Shown here one piece after another: positions 35,519-45,492 of a stretch of 60,000 bases of DNA (positions are counted from its first letter, which is position 1; each line of letters opens with the position of its first letter). The stretch comes from Symsagittifera roscoffensis. Lineage: Eukaryota; Xenacoelomorpha; Acoela; Convolutidae. A model generated the notes under the pieces. It saw only the letters and a program-made list of their open reading frames with translations. It ran no database searches and had not been told where the DNA came from. The stretch is taken from the NCBI RefSeq assembly GCF_963678635.1, contig NC_087062.1, positions 4,516,193 to 4,576,192 on the forward strand. Direction: 5' to 3'. The position numbers and the translations under genes were made by a program.

Positions 35519-36062
35519 TTTTGGCATCAATTTTTTTTATAGATTTGATTTTGATTTCACATAGAGCAGAAAAAACATGTTATTAAAAAATTGTATCAAT
35601 GTTTCAGCTCATTTTCAAATTATTTAGCAGTAGTCTACAGGAAACCTAAATAAACAAGTGCGAGCAATTTGCCATTAACGAAATTGATAAAATCAAAAAA
35701 CGCTGTCAACAAGCAGTAGATTGTTATTCAGACTCAGTTTTTTTTGTGTTTTTTAAAACTTGTACATTATTTGTTCCGATCATTGAAATTGTGGCTGAGC
35801 CCTACTACAATTTTTGGCTTTAATTTCATATTACAGATTTGATTTTTAGTTCATATACAGCGGGAAAAAAATAGTTTTTTTTTTCAAATTGTATCAATGT
35901 GAAAGCTCATTTAGCATTAGTCTATAGGAAACCTAAATAAACAAGTACCAGCAATTTGCTGATAAATCAAAAACGCCTGTCAACAAGCTGTAGATTGTCA
36001 TTCAAACATAGTTTTTTTATTCTCTTCTAAGACTTTCACTTTATTTGTTTCAATCATTTTTG
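35519..36062 (+). repeat. Degenerate tandem pair, about 294-bp period
   Basis: Both halves share AGATTTGATTTT, TTGTATCAATGT, GGAAACCTAAATAAACAAGT, CTGTCAACAAGC and GTAGATTGT blocks. Old duplication, no coding capacity. Confidence 0.85.
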
Positions 36063-36135
36063 CCTTGTTTTGCAAATCATATCACGTCGTATTTTCTGTT
36101 TAAGCTCAGCAGATATTGTAAATTCTATGATTGTA

Positions 36136-36360
36136 AGGTCACTTATGAATTTTTTTAAAAGAATTATGGGAGGTTTAAAGATTGAAACTTTGGCCAATTT
36201 GGGTAAATAACGCCCAATATATTTCGTGCTATTGAACCGTTAGCAGAATTATTTCTAATTCAATTGAGTCAAGCTATTGGGTATATCATACTTTGCTATT
36301 AGCAAAAGAAATCACTTTGCACTTTACAAAGCGCGTGGGAGATGAAGAGAATTTTTTTTA
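36136..36360 (-). repeat. Old R1 fragment, inverted
   Basis: Diverged match to the reverse complement of the R1 middle (GGTTTAAAGATTG, TTGGCCAATTTGGG, TTTCGTGCTATTGA, GCGTGGGAGATGA). Confidence 0.65.
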
Positions 36361-36999
36361 TCCATGTCCATCCATCCAATTTTTTAAAACAAACACTACT
36401 TCATCTGCCTTAAAAGGCAGTAGAAACACTCAGAATTAAAGATGAGCACTTTTGAAAACTTGAAACAAGCCATCTTCTTCAGATTTTATAATCCATTATT
36501 TCTATAAATGTCTCTAAGTACTGTGCCCTGCTTAATTTTTCAAAGCTTTAATTAGAATTATTAAAACTCGAACCAAAATTTCAATACAAAATTTGAAAAG
36601 TCTTCAATCAATGCAGTTTGTAATTGCAAATTCATTTTACATACAATTATGCCTTTAAGTAAAACTACAAAATTGAACCTTGCTTTCATTTTTTCATTCC
36701 ATTGTGTCAATACCTAGCCTAATCCCCAGATACCAAACTCCAACAAAAAACGAGTATCCCTTAATTCAGATTTTTTAAATCCATTTTTCTGAAAATCTCT
36801 TGAGACTAAGAAAAAAGTTATGGCTATGTTTTTTAAATTTGACAGAAAAGTCGCACGACGGTATAAGATTGAATCAGCTAGCGTAACAGACAGCCGATAT
36901 AAAACATGAATAGAAATTTAACTCCGAGAATAAGCAGAACAAGAATAAATTAAATTTTTATACAAAGTGCTACAAAAATTTACTGAGAGTTAAAATTAT

Positions 37000-37239
37000 T
37001 TACAAAAAAATAGTCTTCAGATTGCTCTTGAAAACTTCTAAAGACTGAACACATCGAATATCATCTGGAACAACTTTCTGGAGATAACTACGAACTGAAT
37101 TTTTCAAAGCGTAAAAAATTTCTGAATATGCTTGCAAGTAAACCTTAAGTTTGGCCCCGCACAGTAGTTGTTTCGAGTATAATACTCCATTATAGTGATT
37201 TGTCATTACCAGTCTCTCGATGTTTCCAAAAGTTTTCAA
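37000..37239 (-). pseudogene. Non-LTR (LINE) reverse transcriptase C-terminal remnant
   Basis: The frame ends ...VVPDDIRCVQSLEVFKSNLK, which resembles the last residues of LINE RT ORFs (a W/Y-x-L-P-x-x-V/I ... S-x-x-x-F-K-x-x-L pattern). Only the 3' end is present. Low similarity, so moderate confidence. Confidence 0.4.
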
Positions 37240-38476
37240 TTATGATCCAATAAAAATGGATTATAACCTAACTTTTTGTCAAATCAATTAATCCTTTTTA
37301 ATCGGTTTAACCAATTATAATGAATTATAACCCTTTTTTTCATGAGTTTTCGAAAAATGACTGTTGCTTGCGGCATAACCCACGTTGAATCATCGAATTA
37401 CCAAAACTTAATCTTGTTTCCTATTTTTCTGTTCACAAATTGTTCACATAAACGTTTTTTAGTTTTCTTGTTTTCGCTGACGTTTATTAACTTGTTTTTA
37501 ATATAGGCGCCCCTCCCCCCATTTATCCTCCCAAATCCAATAAACGTCTTTTTCTTCCCTCTCCCTAATGATCCCCCACACTTTTATTCCTCTCCCCCCC
37601 CCCCCCAACCTCTTAGTTTTACAAACCCATCCCCCTTTTGTTACTTTAAGATATTTTTGAACCATACCCACGTTTCCCCTACCAACACTGGTGTAAACGG
37701 GGTGTACACGGAGTCGAACAGGAGGGACTCGGAAAATGTGGGGGGGATGGGAGAAGGGCATATGTCGAACGTGGTTGGGGGGGGGGGGGATGCGTACCCA
37801 AGGATCAATGTGTTCTTTCGAGTTAAAATTTTAAGAACGCTTCAAAAAAGAGCAAACTTTTTTCACATCTACAATCAAAAAATCGACTTTTATAGACTTG
37901 ATGAATAAAAGTAATCGATTATAATGAAAAGATAAACTGAGTATGATCAGTTATAATGGTTTTTTGAAGATGAAAATATTCGATTAAAACCCCAAAAAAT
38001 CCATTTTGATGGTAAAATGGTTGTCCTAAAAAATTAACTGTAAGAATGAAGTATTTCGCTGATAAATTCCATTTAAATCAATTAATTCCCATAAAGCTCA
38101 TAGAGCTGTTACATAATATTCCTTTTTTTATCTAAGAAAAATGTTCGTAGAAATCTGGGGTTAGTTTCTGCATCCAAAAATGGTTAGATTTTTGTGTTGA
38201 TTTTTGCGCATACTTTGTTGCTGTGTTTATCGAAACTGCTCCCATTTTGAGTCTTTTTAAAATGAAGTTGCCCAACTCAAAAGAATAGTTCAATTTAAAA
38301 TTATACCTCTAGAATTCAATAAAGAAAAGCTAATACTACTATGAACTACTCAAAGCGCCCTGTATATGACGGCCGAAGCAGTTTTGTGGTAACTAAAAAA
38401 CTGTTAAGACTTTTTCCCTCAATTTTTTGTTGACTTTGCTCAATGAAAAAAGGGTGATGATGATCTATATCCCTGA
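37240..38476. other. AT-rich region with AATGGATTATAA-type repeats and G/C tracts
   Basis: Has fragments like ATCGATTATAATGAA and AATCCATTTTGAT, also seen at 39.2, 40.6 and 46.9 kb, and poly-C/poly-G runs at 37590-37606 and 37777-37789 that create spurious Gly/Pro-rich ORFs on both strands. Confidence 0.55.
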
Positions 38477-38886
38477 CAGGGGCGGAACAAGGATATTCTC
38501 GAGGAGGGAAGGTACATTTTTTTCAGAAAAATTTAAAAAGTTTTGTCGACCTTTTTCTTAAATTTGGCCAAATTCATTTTCTGAGCTTTCCCAGAACAGT
38601 ATAAAGACCCTACTTTGGCTTAAAATTTTGAGCCGCAGGCAAATACAAGTCAAAAAAGCGGTTTTTGAGTAGTAGTTGGAACAATTTGACTAAACAAAAA
38701 ATTGCATTTTTTCGGGGCGCGCTCTCCTTCAAAATTAGAATGTAATGGCGCCCAAGGCGCCTTTAGAAAAGTTTTAGGGTTGGTCGTCCTAAAATGGCTG
38801 GGTTAAATAATTTCAAAGGGGGCCCTTTGGATGGTGAGAGGTTTGAATTCCAGAGCAAAACGGCGTCCGCCCACCCTCCCCCCGCA
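38477..38886 (+). mobile_element. hAT-like MITE, copy c
   Basis: Starts CAGGGGCGGAACAAGGATAT with TTCTCGAGGAGGG, then the AGTTTTGTCGACC core and GGGGCGCGCTCTCCTTCAA. The right end is near the GTCCGCCCACCCTCCCC block. Confidence 0.7.
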
Positions 38887-41116
38887 TTGTATTTTTGCTC
38901 GTTATCATAGTGTTTTTCTCGAAAGTTTTTTGAGATATTTCAAAGGATATTTTTTCCACTTTATTTTTGGAAGATTTTGTCTGCTACATACATTCATACA
39001 AAATTATATACATACATATGAACGTTGTCCTTTAAACGAACAATAAGTAACCAACTTTTGTTTAAACGTGCAAAATGTTGTGTGCGTTGAAAAATGATCT
39101 CACTAAAATTATATTGGTGTTTTTGTCTTTATCTATGAAGGTAAAAAAATGGATTATAGTTGGTTTGCAATAAAATTTAATGCTTTATTAAGCAATAGCA
39201 AAATAATCCATTTTTAACTGATTATAATCGATTTTTTTTTTTCACTTCTACAGACACTGACAAAAAACTCAAATTTATTGAAATCGCAAGATGAAAAAAT
39301 TTTCTTCAACCTTACTTCAATTTGCCTTTTGAAGAATAGCTTCGTCTTCTTTTCCCATTAGCAGATACGGAAACTTTCAGCTTGAACAAAGTTTTAGAAA
39401 ATGCTGATCAATTAATGTGCTGGTTGAACGGTTTTCAACCTGGGTTTTGACCGTCTCGATTGAAAATCAATATGTTTCGTCCGTCTCGATCAAATTCTTC
39501 CTTCCTCGACCGAAAAATATATGCTCGACTATGATCGACCCAAGCAGGATACGCTTCAACCGTTTACCAAATTTATTTCAAACCCTCGCGCAGATGATAC
39601 CACGCCAATTAGTAAAATTGTCGAAGTCTTGATTTCAATGGCTCAGACGAGCACTCACCCGCTAAAAGTATATAAATAAAAAAAAAACAACAGCAAAATT
39701 AGTAATAAAAAAATTAAATTTACAAAAAAAAACTCCGAAGAGTCTTATACCTTGCAGGAGTCTTGCACGGCTTTGCATTCCGAATAGAAGAAAAATCGCC
39801 CCGGTTTGGCCAAACATTGTCAAAACATACCCGCATCTAAGAAAAGTGAAAAAAGAATAGCTTCAATATTATCGAAACGCATGACGCTTTCACACCACAG
39901 TTTGGAAAGAAAAATCTATAATAATCCATTTTTTTTATCAAATGTAAAAATTCTACTAACCCAGTTAAAATCATTTAAGATGGATTATTTTTCCGCCTTA
40001 TTTTTTTGCGTTAGACGAATTGTTGCAAGAACGTGCATTGTTCTAATGAAACGTGCAGAAGACCGTCTCACCAAAACCCCCTCCGCCAACATTTGCCTTT
40101 TTGGCTTTTACCCCTGCCAACCCCCTCGCCCCAGTAGAAGCAACTCCCACTATAGAATCAACCCCTTCCCTGATTATAATTTTTAACCCCGCAACATTTC
40201 TGTAAATTTTCTGTGAGATTTTTTAAGTAAATTTGTACAAGTTAAAACTACCATTTTTAGAAGCGCGAATTCTCTCCAAAATTTTAGATACATACATATC
40301 TTTATTATAATCAAAGCCCCCTCCCCATGAAGTTTTTAAATTAATTACAAAAATATTTGAAAGGAATATAAATGAGTAACAAAAAGGAATAATGAAAATC
40401 AACATTGCCCAAATAAATTAAAATCGAAAGCGAACAGCAAGTTTAAACCGTGCAAACAATTTTATGCCCGTTGTAAAGTCGCATATTATTGATGTGAGAA
40501 AAATTTATAATAATGAAGTTTTATTGTCTTCATATAAAAGTGAAAAAATCTATTACATTGAGTTGCAATGCATTATGATGCTCTAATGAATTATAGCAAA
40601 ACAATCCGTTTTAATTGATCATAAAATCGGATTGTTGTCCAAGAATTGCTCCAATTTTATCTTGGAGCTTTAAGTATAATTTGAAAATTTGATACAATAA
40701 GTTTTTTTGAGGTGATTGTAGCGGAAACCTAAATTTAGAACTTTTTCAGGCCCGTCTTTTGAACAATTCCATACCTCTGTTTTTTTGAGTTTAAATTCCT
40801 ATCAATTAAAAAAAATCGCGGCTCAACATCTTTTCATGCTAAAAGGGGTAACTTCCTTTTAGAGAAATGTTCATTAAAAGCGTCACAATTTATTGTAAAC
40901 ACCAGCTTCAGGGTAGTAACTGCAATTATATTTGATGACAACTGTTAATTTAAAATCGATTACCTCAGGTAAAGCTATTGCATAAAAGAAATATCTCAAT
41001 TAGAAAAGTTAGAAGGTTACTCAACGAGTCGGCGGGTGTTAAAAATTTATTCTCCTATTCCATATTTTAGTCTCATTTCAGTTAAAGCAAAGTTGGTTGA
41101 TTTTATTTTCTCAAAG
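38887..41116. other. AT-rich region upstream of the prepropeptide gene
   Basis: No convincing gene. ORF 39806-40186 (126 codons) is Lys/Ser/Phe-rich without a domain. Short AAAATAATCCATTTTTAACTG and ACAATCCGTTTTAATTGATC repeats occur at 39.2 and 40.6 kb. Confidence 0.45.
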
Positions 41117-41227
41117 ATGAAGTTCCTCAATGATAACTTATTTTTCCGTATTGTGTTTATCTTTCTTCTCTCTGCATTCCCACTTTTTGGAGAGCAAATT
41201 AAAACCCATCCTGAAAAGATTATAAAG
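41117..41227 (+). CDS. Prepropeptide exon 1: signal peptide
   Basis: 37 codons ending at the donor AAG|GTATGT. The frame is open upstream to 41036 through alternative starts, but the ATG at 41117 puts a charged/polar N-terminus directly before the hydrophobic core, as a signal peptide requires. Confidence 0.65.
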
Positions 41228-42310
41228 GTATGTTTAGATCGCCTTATAGTCTTGAATTAAAAACTCCAATAGATCAATTTTTTGTTGATTTTTTAATATG
41301 AAAATTGTAGATTTAAAATTTTTGATTTCCTGGATGGCTTCGATCAGAAACTCCAGGATTGTCCTGGAACTTTTAAGTTCCTGGCAGAAAGTCCAAGTTT
41401 TTCCCTTGTTTATGTAACTAGTTTGCTAAAAGTTTGAGAAGATGGAGATATTAATCAAAAAGTGCAGTTGGCCTTTTTCGGAAAAAAAAGGTTGCCCGAA
41501 AGTTTAAATTTGAATGCATTCCCTATTTCAAAAAATAGGCAGATGATAGGTCTCTACAGAAAGCAAAAAGCTTTTGACCTCTTTCAAAAAGCAGGTCAAA
41601 ACTGCTGTTTTTGGGGCACTTTTTGGAAACTTAGACCAAAAAAATGCGTTTTTTTGGATTCGTCGGTCGAAAATGGATGTAATAAAAATAATTGCAAAGG
41701 GGGGCCCTTTGGTTAGTGAGGGGGTCGATTCTCTGAGGGAGGGCGTCAGATCCATTCTGCCCCCATAAATCCGCCTCTGCTTTGAGCTGAATCTTTCTAG
41801 CAGCCAGAAAAATTTTGAACGAGATGCTATTGGACCAGCTAACTAAGCTGTGGCTTTGCTCAAACATCACTAGAAAATCCATTTTTTGGGCCTTCAAACA
41901 TTGATTTTTTTCTCAATAGGGGGGAATTATCTACGAACGTTTTATAGATCGATCTACGCCATTTGTAAATAAGGCCGAACTTGTTTCAGTGGTTTCCAGA
42001 TTCCGAATACAGCCACAACTACAACTACCCTTCAATAGACATTTACGATGTGCAAAATCTTGTCAAAAGCTGGGAAGGCATAACTCTGAAACTGGATAGA
42101 CTTATCAATGCTGTCGCAAACTTCGCGGAAGTCCAGCTTTTCCGAGAATACTACTCTAGAGCCGCCGCGACGAAATTGGAAAGACGAAACACAATACGAG
42201 AAGATAATAACAATGCTTTGAATTGGATCCAAAAAATCCAAAAAAATAAACCTAAAAGAGCAAGAATTTGTACTTATTCATTATTTAATTGGAATGGAAC
42301 CCGGTGCTAA
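41117..42310 (+). CDS. Candidate secreted prepropeptide, two exons, C-terminal two-cysteine peptide
   Basis: Exons 41117-41227 and 41990-42310 give 143 residues. Residues 1-25 form a typical signal peptide (MKFLNDN, hydrophobic FFRIVFIFLLSAFPLFG). Splice signals are good: AAG|GTATGT and TTGTTTCAG, both phase 0. The proprotein is mostly helical and charged. It ends with a basic site KPKRAR (124-129) and a 14-residue tail, ICTYSLFNWNGTRC, whose terminal residue is Cys. Those are the only two cysteines in the precursor. Inference: a cyclic neuropeptide or hormone. Signal exon, single phase-0 intron and terminal Cys parallel somatostatin genes, and allatostatin-C precursors are similar, but sequence identity is too low for a firm family call. 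An ATTAAA poly(A)-type signal lies at 42388. The intron carries a hAT-like MITE. Confidence 0.65.
41228..41989 (+). mobile_element. Prepropeptide intron with hAT-like MITE
   Basis: 762-bp intron. About 41462-41779 is a copy of the CAGNGGCGGAT-ended MITE family. Its right end reads ATAAATCCGCCTCTG, and it holds the family's GGGGGCCCTTTGG and GAGGGNGTC blocks. The ORFs here are MITE sequence, not genes. Confidence 0.6.
41990..42310 (+). CDS. Prepropeptide exon 2: proregion and C-terminal cyclic peptide
   Basis: 106 codons plus TAA. It is GC-richer than its surroundings and starts WFPDSEYSHNYNYPS after the acceptor TTGTTTCAG. A helical stretch follows (VQNLVKSWEGITLKLDRLIN), and dibasic or polybasic sites are visible at LERR and KPKR. 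The terminal peptide has its two Cys 12 positions apart. Confidence 0.7.
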   Translation, partial: WFPDSEYSHNYNYPSIDIYDVQNLVKSWEGITLKLDRLINAVANFAEVQLFREYYSRAAATKLERRNTIREDNNNALNWIQKIQKNKPKRARICTYSLFNWNGTRC

Positions 42311-42734
42311 ATGGTTGTTGTTTGAATTTCTATCTTTCAACAATTTATTCCTCAAATCCAATTGTTGAAAAGCTTCTATAGCCTAAAATTAAATGCAGAA
42401 ACAATGGAAGCTTGTCATGTTTTGGAGTTTGATTGATTGTAAGCTAGATGTTATATTAGAAAGGCGCAAGAAAATAGATAATCACCAGTCAACAGTTTTC
42501 GGAACAGTAGTTACAGAGTATTAGATTTTTATAATTCGGTAGCTAAATTACTGACATCTTACCCTGCGTGACGATTAGCATGCCTACCCGGGTTCGCGTC
42601 GCAGAGATAGTTATCGCTTTTTCAGACTCTGATCAGTGGCCGCTTGTCCATGATCAGTACATTTACAGCTCTGATTCATGGTATATTGCTGAATCAGGGA
42701 TATTTATCCCTGCGAAGTCAGCTTGGGTAAGGAA
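42311..42734. other. 3' flank of the prepropeptide gene
   Basis: ATTAAA at 42388 could be its poly(A) signal. A GC-richer block at 42560-42730 contains TACCCGGGTTCGCG and belongs to, or resembles, the neighbouring inverted-repeat element. Confidence 0.5.
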
Positions 42735-43645
42735 TACCCGGGTTGACCTCCATACGCCAAAAATGCTCATCATACAATTCCATACAACAAAAATCATTAT
42801 GATACAATTCCATACATCAAATCTATGGAGTAAATGCTTGACATACAATTTTCATACATTTTCGAAAAACAATAGAAAAAAATTAAACCGTTTCTGCGGT
42901 TTTTTGAGAACAGTTAAACAGACTGGTGACAAAAAAAAACTGATTTTAAATCTTTTTTGAAAAAAATGCTTGCCATACGATTTCCATATACGACACAAAA
43001 AGTAATTTGGAAAATTTGCCACAAAAATTTTTATGTTTTTTTTTCAAGTGCAAATCGAATTTTGTACGCAAACAAACATTTTCCGAAATTTTTTTTTGCA
43101 TGCAAAATTTAATTTTTTGTGTGCATAACGTAGTCCTGGATACAATAATTTTGACTTGTTTTCCTTTCACTTAAATTTTTGGCGTGTATGGCGTGTTTAT
43201 ATATGTCTTGATCAATGTCTGATAAGTTGAAAAATCAAATTTTTTAAATAATCATCGTTGAAAAATTTGCCAAAATTTATAAGTTTGTGACTTTCGTTAT
43301 ATCATTTGCGAAAGACAGCTTGAAGACAATTCAGGTCGTTTTCTATGCATTGTAAATGCAAGACCGTCTAACCTTTGGTGCTTAGAGTAACAAAGGTCTT
43401 TGTCACTTGTGTTCGGTTGCAAACACAACCAAAAGTTTTGTCAGAAAAGAAATTTACGAGCAAAAAAAAACAACTTTTTTGGTTTATGGAGAAAATACCT
43501 ATCATACATTTTCCATTTATGCGAAAATGCATATTATAGAGTTTTCATACAATTTCCTGTACGTATGGAATTGTATGAAATTGTATGAAAAAAAATTTCC
43601 CATTTATGAGAATGGTACGATAAGCATTTTTGGTCAACCCGGGTA
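42735..43645. mobile_element. R3 DNA element with TACCCGGGTTGACC inverted ends
   Basis: Perfect 14-bp terminal inverted repeat (TACCCGGGTTGACC / GGTCAACCCGGGTA). Similarity continues inward (AAAAATGCTCATCATAC vs AAAAATGCTTATCGTAC). 911 bp, no transposase. ORFs here consist of repeats of CATACAATT and are not genes. Confidence 0.78.
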
Positions 43646-43689
43646 ACCGCTACCTTTCTGTCCTACTTTTTTTAGTCTTTCAAAACTAC

Positions 43690-43775
43690 CCCACTCTTTG
43701 TCGTTTTTTTTACCATACTGCCGTTCTTTGTCGTTTTTTCATACTGCCGTTCTTTGTCGTTTTTTCGTACTACAC
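43690..43775 (+). repeat. 27-bp tandem repeat, three units
   Basis: Units of CCGTTCTTTGTCGTTTTTTC ATACTG with small length changes. Confidence 0.85.
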
Positions 43776-44796
43776 CCATTAGTTTCATGTTTTCCACATT
43801 TTTCCAGTGTGGTACAGCACGTTGAAAAAAATGACCGAGCTTTTGCCTAGGTCTTTCAAAAAAATTTGGCGCAGGATTCCGATCAGAAAACTTTTTGCAC
43901 TTTTTGTTGACGCGATAATGAAAATTTGTGCTCTGACATTCGAGGATACTAAAATAAAGCTTATGATGGGGAATTTAAAACAAAACTTTCCAACTTCGAA
44001 AAAGGCAATTTACTTATGAAGGAACTCCTTTTATATAGTTTTTTGGCACGTTTAAAGAGAGAGACAGGCTTTCTTTTGATTTTTAATTCTAATTTAACAC
44101 ATTGACTTCCGTATTTGTTTCTTTATCGGTGCCACCTAAAATCTCTTGACGAAAAAAAAAGAATTTTTAGATCGAAAAAGGCTTGCTTAGCGCCATATCT
44201 TAGTTTAGAGTGTTTATGAAAATTCACGAGCGAGCATTTTATAGACCGGCAGCATTTTATAAATCCAAGGACAGTCAGTTTGCGAATTTACTCCTTCCGA
44301 AACTAGAGTCGGGAAGCTTTTTTTCATGTCAGGATATTTTCTGTTCAATTTTTATATCAGGTTTAGAACGAATATAAAATCTCGTATTCGCACTGCCAAC
44401 TCGATAGCAGATGAAAAATTTTTGAGCGCTTTGCAAATATTCCATAAAAACACGGCTTGTCAAAGTATTTTCAAGCTCTTGTGAAACATTGAAACTATCA
44501 TCATTTGATATCTTTAAATTTTTATTTAAAAGAAATCATTTTGCTGTTTTATGTCTCAATAAAGCTATATTTTAAACATAAAATAACTACTTATCCTACT
44601 AATATTCGAAATGTCTTTGAATAAACAACTATTGTTTTTTGAAAACAGGAGTTTTGTTCTTATCAGCAGGTCTTAGTTGAACAAATATAGCATCTGGTTT
44701 TTTGGTATTTAAATTTTGGAGACCGGTTTTTTGCAAACCGACTTTTTAGGATACAACGAAAAACTATATTGTAGCAGACAAATAGAGTTTAACTTG
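43776..44796. other. AT-rich spacer
   Basis: ORF 43807-44019 lacks support. Nothing else recognised. Confidence 0.45.
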
Positions 44797-45492
44797 TCAT
44801 ACAAGATTCATACAATTTCGAAAAATGGTTGAAAAAGACATAAACTAATTTCTGCGGCTGTTTGATTCTAATAAAACAGTCTGGTGATTCAGAACCGAGG
44901 TTTTTGTTTTTTGAAAAAAAATACTTATCAAGCAATTGCAATATACGGAAATTGTATGATTAGCATTTTTTGACGGCGACACAAAAATTTTGAAAGTAAT
45001 TTTGTAACTTGCAAAGTAATTTTTTTGTTTTTTTTTTTCAACCCCAAAAAATATATGCCTTGATCAATGACAGATAATTTAAAATAACAGTTTTCAAAAT
45101 AATCATCCTTGAAAAAAAATTTGCCAGAACATATAACTTTGTTACTTTCGTTTTATCATTTGTGAAAGACAACTCTAAAGCAATTCAGGTCGTTTTCTAT
45201 GCATTGTTAATGAAAGAAAGTCCAACCTTTAGTGCTTTGAGTAAACCATGGTCTTTGTCACTTGCGTTCGGTTGCAAACACAACCCCCGAATTTTCAGAA
45301 ATCAAATTTAGAAACAAAAAATCAACTTTTTGGTTTATGGAAAAAACCTATCACACATTTTGCATTTATGGAAAACTGCTTATCTTAGAAGTTGCATACA
45401 ATTTTCTGTACGTATCGAATTGCATATATTATATGACAAGAAGTTTTTCAGATAAAGAAATTATATGATAAGAAGTTTTGGTCAACCCGGGT
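44797..45492. mobile_element. R3 element, second copy, left end lost
   Basis: Collinear with 42840-43645 (TTTCTGCGG, AGTCTGGTGA, GGTCGTTTTCTATGCATTG, CGGTTGCAAACACAAC) and ends GGTCAACCCGGGT at 45492. Confidence 0.82.

Noticed and set aside
37498-37908. Gly/Pro-rich ORFs on both strands
   Set aside because: Produced by poly-G and poly-C runs, not coding signal.
42568-42960. 130-codon ORF
   Set aside because: Spans the terminus of the R3 element and repeats of CATACAATT; repeat-derived.
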